This document shows positions 60,364 through 64,000 of a stretch of DNA of 64,000 bases, piece after piece. A program made the translations under genes and the position numbers. The notes below the pieces were generated by a model. That model had not been told where the DNA came from. It searched no databases and worked only from the letters and a program-made list of their open reading frames with translations. Source of the stretch: Lawsonibacter asaccharolyticus (GTDB lineage: Bacteria > Bacillota > Clostridia > Oscillospirales > Oscillospiraceae). The stretch's first letter is position 1. Every line of letters starts with the position of its first letter. The stretch lies in the NCBI GenBank assembly GCA_003112755.1, contig BFBT01000001.1:186001-250000 (forward strand), given 5' to 3'.

Positions 60364-62725
60364 TCTTCAAATCCTCCGGGCGGGTAGTCAGCAGGTTATA
60401 AATCTCCCCTTTGGGGAAACGGTCAACAAAGGGGATGGTCACATCCCCATAGAACAGCAGGCCCTCGCCGGAATTAGAGTGGGTGATATAGGAAAGCTGG
60501 TGCTCGGAAATGCCGAGCTGTTTTGCCAAAATCGCCCGGTCGCTTTGGGCCTGGGACAACAGGATCATAAAGTCGGTGTTGTCCAGAATGGCCTCGATCT
60601 CCCGGCTGGCTAACAGGTCTTTCACATTCTGTGTAAGTGCGCTGGGCACACACCCCTTTTTGCGGAGCATCTTCCAGACGGCCACAAAGTAGCTGGCGGT
60701 GAGCGCGTCCCGGAGCAAAATGTGAAACTCGTCAAAGTAGCACCAGGTAGAAATACCGCTGTGAAAGTTCACATTGACCGCCGAAGTTACAAAGTCGTTG
60801 GTGATGTGCATGGCGATCTTCCGCAGGTTTTCCCCTAAGCCTTTGAGGACGATGCAGACCACACGGGCAGTCAAGTCCACGTTGGTCGGGTGGTTGAACA
60901 GGTTGAGCGATCCGGTGCAGTAGAGCTCCAGGGCCGTTGCCACCCGGCGGGCCTCCGGCTCCGGCTGTTTCAGAAGCTCCTCGTACAAGTCCTGTAAAAG
61001 CGGCACCTTTGCCGTATCAAGCCCCAGGGCCGCATCCCGGTAAATGAGCCGCACACAGCGGTCAATCACCGTCTTTTCGATGGGTTGCAGGCCGTCCTTG
61101 CCGCCCACCACCAGCTCGCATAAGGACAACAAAAAATCCGCCTTCATAGAAAGCGGGCTCTCGTCATCGTCCAGATCAAGGTGAATGTCCATCGGGTTGA
61201 TATGGCTAGGGGAGCCGGGGGCAATCTCAATCACCTGCCCGCCCAGCCGCCGCACCAGCGGCGCATATTCCCCCATCGGATCAACAATGATAATCCGATC
61301 CTGGGGAATGGTGAGGAATACGTTTAAGAGCTCCCGCTTTGCCGCGAAGCTCTTGCCGGAGCCCGTGGAGCCCAGATACAGGCCGTTTGCGGATTTCAGC
61401 TTTTTCCGATCCGCCATGATGACGTTGTGGGAAAGGGCGTTCATCCCGTAATAGAGGGAGGGCCCGGCCATCCGAAGCTCCCTGGTCATAAAGGGAATGA
61501 AAATCGCCGTGGAGCTGGTTGTCATGCCCCTCTGGATTTCCACCTCGTTATAGCCCAGGGCCAGGGAGGACACGAAGCCCTGCTCCTGCTGCCAGTCCAG
61601 CCGCTTCAATGCACAGTTGTATTTCTGCGCGATGCCGCCCACCGTGAAGATGTCGTTTTCCAGCCGCTGGCGGGTGGGGGCAAGGTTTACCACCGTGAAC
61701 GTGAGAAGGAACATCCGCTCGTTGCGGGACTGGAGATCGGCCAGAAGCTCCGCCGCGTCCTTTGAAAACGTGATAAGGTCAGGGGGCAGGATGTCCGGGT
61801 CATACCCGGCCCGCACCGCCTTTCTCTGTTCTTCCACTTTCATTTTGCCAATGTCAGAGATTTTCCCCTTGACCGTCTTGATGGCCTTGAGCTGATCCAC
61901 CGTCTGGACGTGCATCGTCACAGTGAGCTCCGCATCCAGTTCCAGGATTTCCGCAAGGAGCTTGTCGGAGAGCTCCGAAGCCATGATCTGCAAGTAAGAA
62001 GCCGCGCCCCAATACTGGCCCACCCGGAACAGGCGGGACTGCCTAAAGTCGAAGCTGTCCGGCGCGATATAGTCCTTTGTCCCCATCCCGGTTTTGGGGA
62101 TGTCCTGCCAGGAAAAGCGGAACGGCTCCCGGTTGCCGGGGTGCATTTGGCTGTGAAGCAGGGCCAGCCGCGCCCGCCCATCCAGAGCCTCCGAGGGCAC
62201 CCCCAGCCGTTTGAGGTTGCCCGTCACATCGGCCTCCACGCGCTCCAGCCGGGGCCGGGCCTCCCCGATCCCCTCGGCGGGGAGCCCAAAGGTGATATAT
62301 TTAGAACGCTCGATCCCGTTGTTTGACCGGGCGATCTGGTTTTTTAACATCCCAGTAAATTCGGCCCGGATGCTGTCAAAATCATCCTGGGCCTGGGGAA
62401 TGTTGACCTTGTACTTGCTTCTGGAACGGGATCGGCGGTTGATAAAGGAAAGCTGGAACGGTAAAGAGGTATCAAAGTAGTTGAGGAACGAGCTCCACCC
62501 GCCGAAAATCGCCGTCTGATCCTCCGTGCTTGCCACGGAATAATTGATGTCCTCATATTCCACGGTTTTGGTGTAGAGCCCGCCGGGGAGCTGGCACACG
62601 CCGTCCGGGTGCATCACCAGATAGGGGATCGTCTGCTGGGCGGACAGGGCCGCCCGGTTTTGCCCTTTGCGTTCAGCCCCTGCGGGCCCGCGCCGTGGGT
62701 TTCTTTTTGCCTTTTGCAATCGCAT
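60344..62725 (-). CDS. VirB4/TraE-type conjugation ATPase
   Basis: The 793-aa ATPase powers the type IV secretion channel. Walker A is LGSTGSGKSF (residues 451-460), Walker B-like segments are RIIIVDPMGEY and WCYFDEFHILL, and the C-terminus QLSYITHSNSGEGLLFYG is conserved in ICE VirB4 proteins. The ATG at 62725 directly abuts GGAGG; a TTG two codons later (62719) is better spaced and may be the real start. It overlaps PrgI by about 50 nt. Confidence 0.93.
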   Translation of the reverse strand: MRLQKAKRNPRRGPAGAERKGQNRAALSAQQTIPYLVMHPDGVCQLPGGLYTKTVEYEDINYSVASTEDQTAIFGGWSSFLNYFDTSLPFQLSFINRRSRSRSKYKVNIPQAQDDFDSIRAEFTGMLKNQIARSNNGIERSKYITFGLPAEGIGEARPRLERVEADVTGNLKRLGVPSEALDGRARLALLHSQMHPGNREPFRFSWQDIPKTGMGTKDYIAPDSFDFRQSRLFRVGQYWGAASYLQIMASELSDKLLAEILELDAELTVTMHVQTVDQLKAIKTVKGKISDIGKMKVEEQRKAVRAGYDPDILPPDLITFSKDAAELLADLQSRNERMFLLTFTVVNLAPTRQRLENDIFTVGGIAQKYNCALKRLDWQQEQGFVSSLALGYNEVEIQRGMTTSSTAIFIPFMTRELRMAGPSLYYGMNALSHNVIMADRKKLKSANGLYLGSTGSGKSFAAKRELLNVFLTIPQDRIIIVDPMGEYAPLVRRLGGQVIEIAPGSPSHINPMDIHLDLDDDESPLSMKADFLLSLCELVVGGKDGLQPIEKTVIDRCVRLIYRDAALGLDTAKVPLLQDLYEELLKQPEPEARRVATALELYCTGSLNLFNHPTNVDLTARVVCIVLKGLGENLRKIAMHITNDFVTSAVNVNFHSGISTWCYFDEFHILLRDALTASYFVAVWKMLRKKGCVPSALTQNVKDLLASREIEAILDNTDFMILLSQAQSDRAILAKQLGISEHQLSYITHSNSGEGLLFYGDVTIPFVDRFPKGEIYNLLTTRPEDLKNEAKTE

Positions 62726-63068
62726 CCTCCTTTCTCACAGGGCCCCGCTGGGTGAACGGGGCATAGATATTTTCTGTCCGATAGGGCCTCACCCCAGGCC
62801 GCAGGAAACGGGCCCGGATCACATTCCTCACCACCTTTTCCAGCGGGAGCCCGTCTTTTTCATACATCGCCAGCAGAAACGCCGGGAGCGCCACGCCCAT
62901 CAGCAGGAACATGGCTCCGGTGTTGCCAAGCGTACCACGGGCCAGCAGATAGGACGGGACGCCCACCGCCGCCGCGATCCCGAAGCACGCAAGCTGGCGT
63001 CTGGTGAGGTTAAAGGCAAGTTTGGTCTTGACCTTTGACAAATCGTTGGGAACATTTACATAGGGAAT
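62673..63068 (-). CDS. PrgI-family membrane protein, apparent ATT start
   Basis: The PrgI family forms a small two-helix inner-membrane part of the channel, encoded just before VirB4. Here two helices (LACFGIAAAVGVPSYLLA, GAMFLLMGVALPAFLLAMY) and YEKDGLPLEKVVRN are present. Homologues begin MPYVxVPxDLxKVKTK; the matching codons here are ATT-CCC-TAT-GTA-AAT starting at 63068, with AAAGGAG about 9 nt upstream, so ATT seems to be the start (131 aa). The next usable start is TTG at 63041 (122 aa), which lacks a ribosome site. Confidence 0.85.
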   Translation of the reverse strand: MPYVNVPNDLSKVKTKLAFNLTRRQLACFGIAAAVGVPSYLLARGTLGNTGAMFLLMGVALPAFLLAMYEKDGLPLEKVVRNVIRARFLRPGVRPYRTENIYAPFTQRGPVRKEDAIAKGKKKPTARARRG

Positions 63069-63070
63069 TT

Positions 63071-63655
63071 TTAATCACTCCTTTCCGGCCCGCCCACCTC
63101 TGGACAAAGTGTCCAGAAGTCGGGCAGGGTACTTTCCACCTCATTCCCCCACACGTCCCAGCCGGGCGGGGACTGCCTTGCAAACAGCTCCACCCTGGGC
63201 ACATCGCCCATAAGGGCCACGATCTTTGCACGGGCCTCCTCCGGCTTTTTGCTGTGCTCCTGTATAGGGGAAATAATAAACTGGTGGACGTTGGCCGCGT
63301 GGCGTTTCGGGTGCCCCCTGGTTGCCAGCAGGCAAATTTCAGCGTTGCCCCTCGTCCAAAAGCCCAGGCCGTAAAACCAGCCCTCAGACTTGCGGTTTTG
63401 TTTGAGCCAGACGAAAGCCACGGACTTATATTGAAAGCCCCACGCCTTAATGAGCCGCAGGGCCTCCGGGAGCTGGGGGAACGTGGCCCACAAAAAAAGT
63501 ACGCTGTCCGGGGCCGCAAGATCGGCCACAGGCAACGCGCACAGCTCGTCAATCCCCATTGTGGGGTAATGCTTCTCCGCCGCCCCCTGGACGGAGCTCC
63601 GCTGATACCGCCAGGGTGGATCGGCATAAATCACAGAATAGTGTCCGATAGTCAA
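63071..63655 (-). CDS. MT-A70-family adenine methyltransferase
   Basis: The 194-aa protein has the catalytic motif YADPPWRY near the N-terminus and FLWATFPQLPEALRLIKAWGF and GNEVES typical of MT-A70-like N6-adenine methyltransferases on ICEs and phages. The body ends near NEVES; the last residues, PDFWTLCPEVGG and beyond, are encoded by palindromic repeat site 3. TTG 63655 overlaps the upstream stop (TTGA). Confidence 0.85.
   Translation of the reverse strand: MTIGHYSVIYADPPWRYQRSSVQGAAEKHYPTMGIDELCALPVADLAAPDSVLFLWATFPQLPEALRLIKAWGFQYKSVAFVWLKQNRKSEGWFYGLGFWTRGNAEICLLATRGHPKRHAANVHQFIISPIQEHSKKPEEARAKIVALMGDVPRVELFARQSPPGWDVWGNEVESTLPDFWTLCPEVGGPERSD
63096..63120. repeat. Empty palindromic repeat site 3, inside the MT-A70 gene tail
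   Basis: TGGACA-AAG-TGTCCA at 63101-63115 with ACCTC left and GAAGT right. The outer sequence GCCCG...CGGGC extends the hairpin with a small bulge. Confidence 0.8.
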
Positions 63656-64000
63656 ACTCCTTTCCCCCCGGCCGCCACCGCCGCCTGAGCCGCCCGGATG
63701 CGTTCACTGGCGGCGGCATAGTAAGCCGGGGCCGTTTCAAAACAGATAAAGCGGCGGCCCGTGTTGAGGGCGGCAACCGCCGTTGTGCCGGAGCCCGCGC
63801 AGATGTCCGCCACTACCTCGCCGGGCCGGGTGTAGGTCTTGATGAAATACTCGCACAGCTCCACGGGCTTCTGCGTGGGGTGCATAGTGCGCTGTACCGT
63901 GGGGAACGCCAGCACGTTCCCCGGAAAGCGCAAACCGTCCTCCGAGCCACCCCCGGAACGGGTGAATTTCCCGTAGTTGGTGCTGTTTCCGTTGTTTGAC
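63652..64000 (-). CDS. Site-specific DNA methyltransferase (DNA N4/N6), N-terminus outside the window
   Basis: The frame is open from the right edge and ends at 63652 (116 codons). HPTQKPVELCEYFIKTYT followed by DICAGSGTTAVAA and RRFICFE is the C-terminal half of a class-beta DNA methyltransferase, in which the SAM-binding FxGxG-like motif follows the TQKP motif. The DPPY-type catalytic motif must lie beyond the window. It overlaps the MT-A70 gene by 4 nt, so both are co-expressed. No restriction gene is visible. Confidence 0.85.
   Translation of the reverse strand, partial: SNNGNSTNYGKFTRSGGGSEDGLRFPGNVLAFPTVQRTMHPTQKPVELCEYFIKTYTRPGEVVADICAGSGTTAVAALNTGRRFICFETAPAYYAAASERIRAAQAAVAAGGKGV

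Larger units (their letters stand above)
43797..64000. mobile_element. Integrative conjugative element (Tn1549-like), right end outside the window
   Basis: The unit starts between about 43797 (last collagen triplet) and 43842 (recombinase stop) and runs past the window. It contains a large serine recombinase at its end, MobC, a relaxase, VirB4, PrgI, a C40 wall hydrolase, DUF4315, DUF4366 and DNA methylases, in the order usual for Tn1549-type ICEs of gut Firmicutes, plus four IS copies and an AT-rich cargo. The exact attachment core cannot be fixed without the other junction. Confidence 0.85.

Noticed and set aside
1..64000. tRNA, rRNA and CRISPR genes
   Set aside because: No cloverleaf, rRNA-like or regularly spaced direct-repeat sequence was found on reading either strand.

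Overview
The window looks like part of a chromosome from a GC-rich, gut-type butyrate-producing Firmicute, most likely an Oscillospiraceae relative of Flavonifractor, Lawsonibacter or Intestinimonas. The clues are a crotonase/Hbd/Bcd-EtfAB set, a SpoVB-like flippase, S-layer-homology proteins, GGAGG ribosome sites with frequent TTG and GTG starts, and a Tn1549-like conjugative element. No tRNA, rRNA or CRISPR array was seen. The taxon is an inference from gene content, not a database match.

Region 1 (1-43.3 kb) is core chromosome. After a partial SpoVB-like gene come crt and hbd, then bcd-etfB-etfA behind a long leader holding a terminator-like hairpin, then a five-gene branched-chain amino-acid ABC transporter (liv) with a consensus promoter. 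Together these give amino-acid uptake and the crotonyl-CoA to butyryl-CoA part of butyrate formation; no thiolase or terminal CoA-transferase gene is present. Next are a secreted esterase, an SLH protein, an EamA permease, a HAD phosphatase, a MATE exporter with a 38-bp palindrome over its promoter, pcrA, an XRE regulator, murC, a thioredoxin/flavin thioredoxin-reductase pair, glnS, and a sigma/anti-sigma pair. A compact Tat module follows: tatA, tatA, tatC and one large Tat-signal metallo-beta-lactamase-fold protein, divergent from an alkaline-phosphatase lipoprotein. A YibE/F protein, a TetR/methyltransferase pair sharing an operator-like motif, a macro-domain protein, an unusual array of hairpins and glpK complete the region.

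Region 2 (about 43.8-64 kb, continuing past the right edge) is an integrative conjugative element (ICE). Its serine recombinase lies at the left end, and the element interrupts a collagen-like (spore-surface type) gene. The conjugation genes read mostly leftward: methylases, PrgI, VirB4, a C40 peptidase, DUF4315, DUF4366, Cys-rich proteins, MobC. Four 1,717-bp IS3-family copies with identical predicted proteins sit in this part.

The most striking pattern is that all four IS copies lie in the 3-nt centre of the same small palindrome (TGGACA-AAG/CTT-TGTCCA). Three empty copies of the palindrome remain nearby, two of them inside coding sequence. This recalls IS elements known to target REP palindromes in enterobacteria. 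Between two IS copies the relaxase gene is inverted relative to mobC. Between mobC and an IS copy lies an AT-rich two-gene cargo, a TIR-domain protein plus a multi-pass membrane protein, which is the best candidate here for an undescribed anti-phage-type system.
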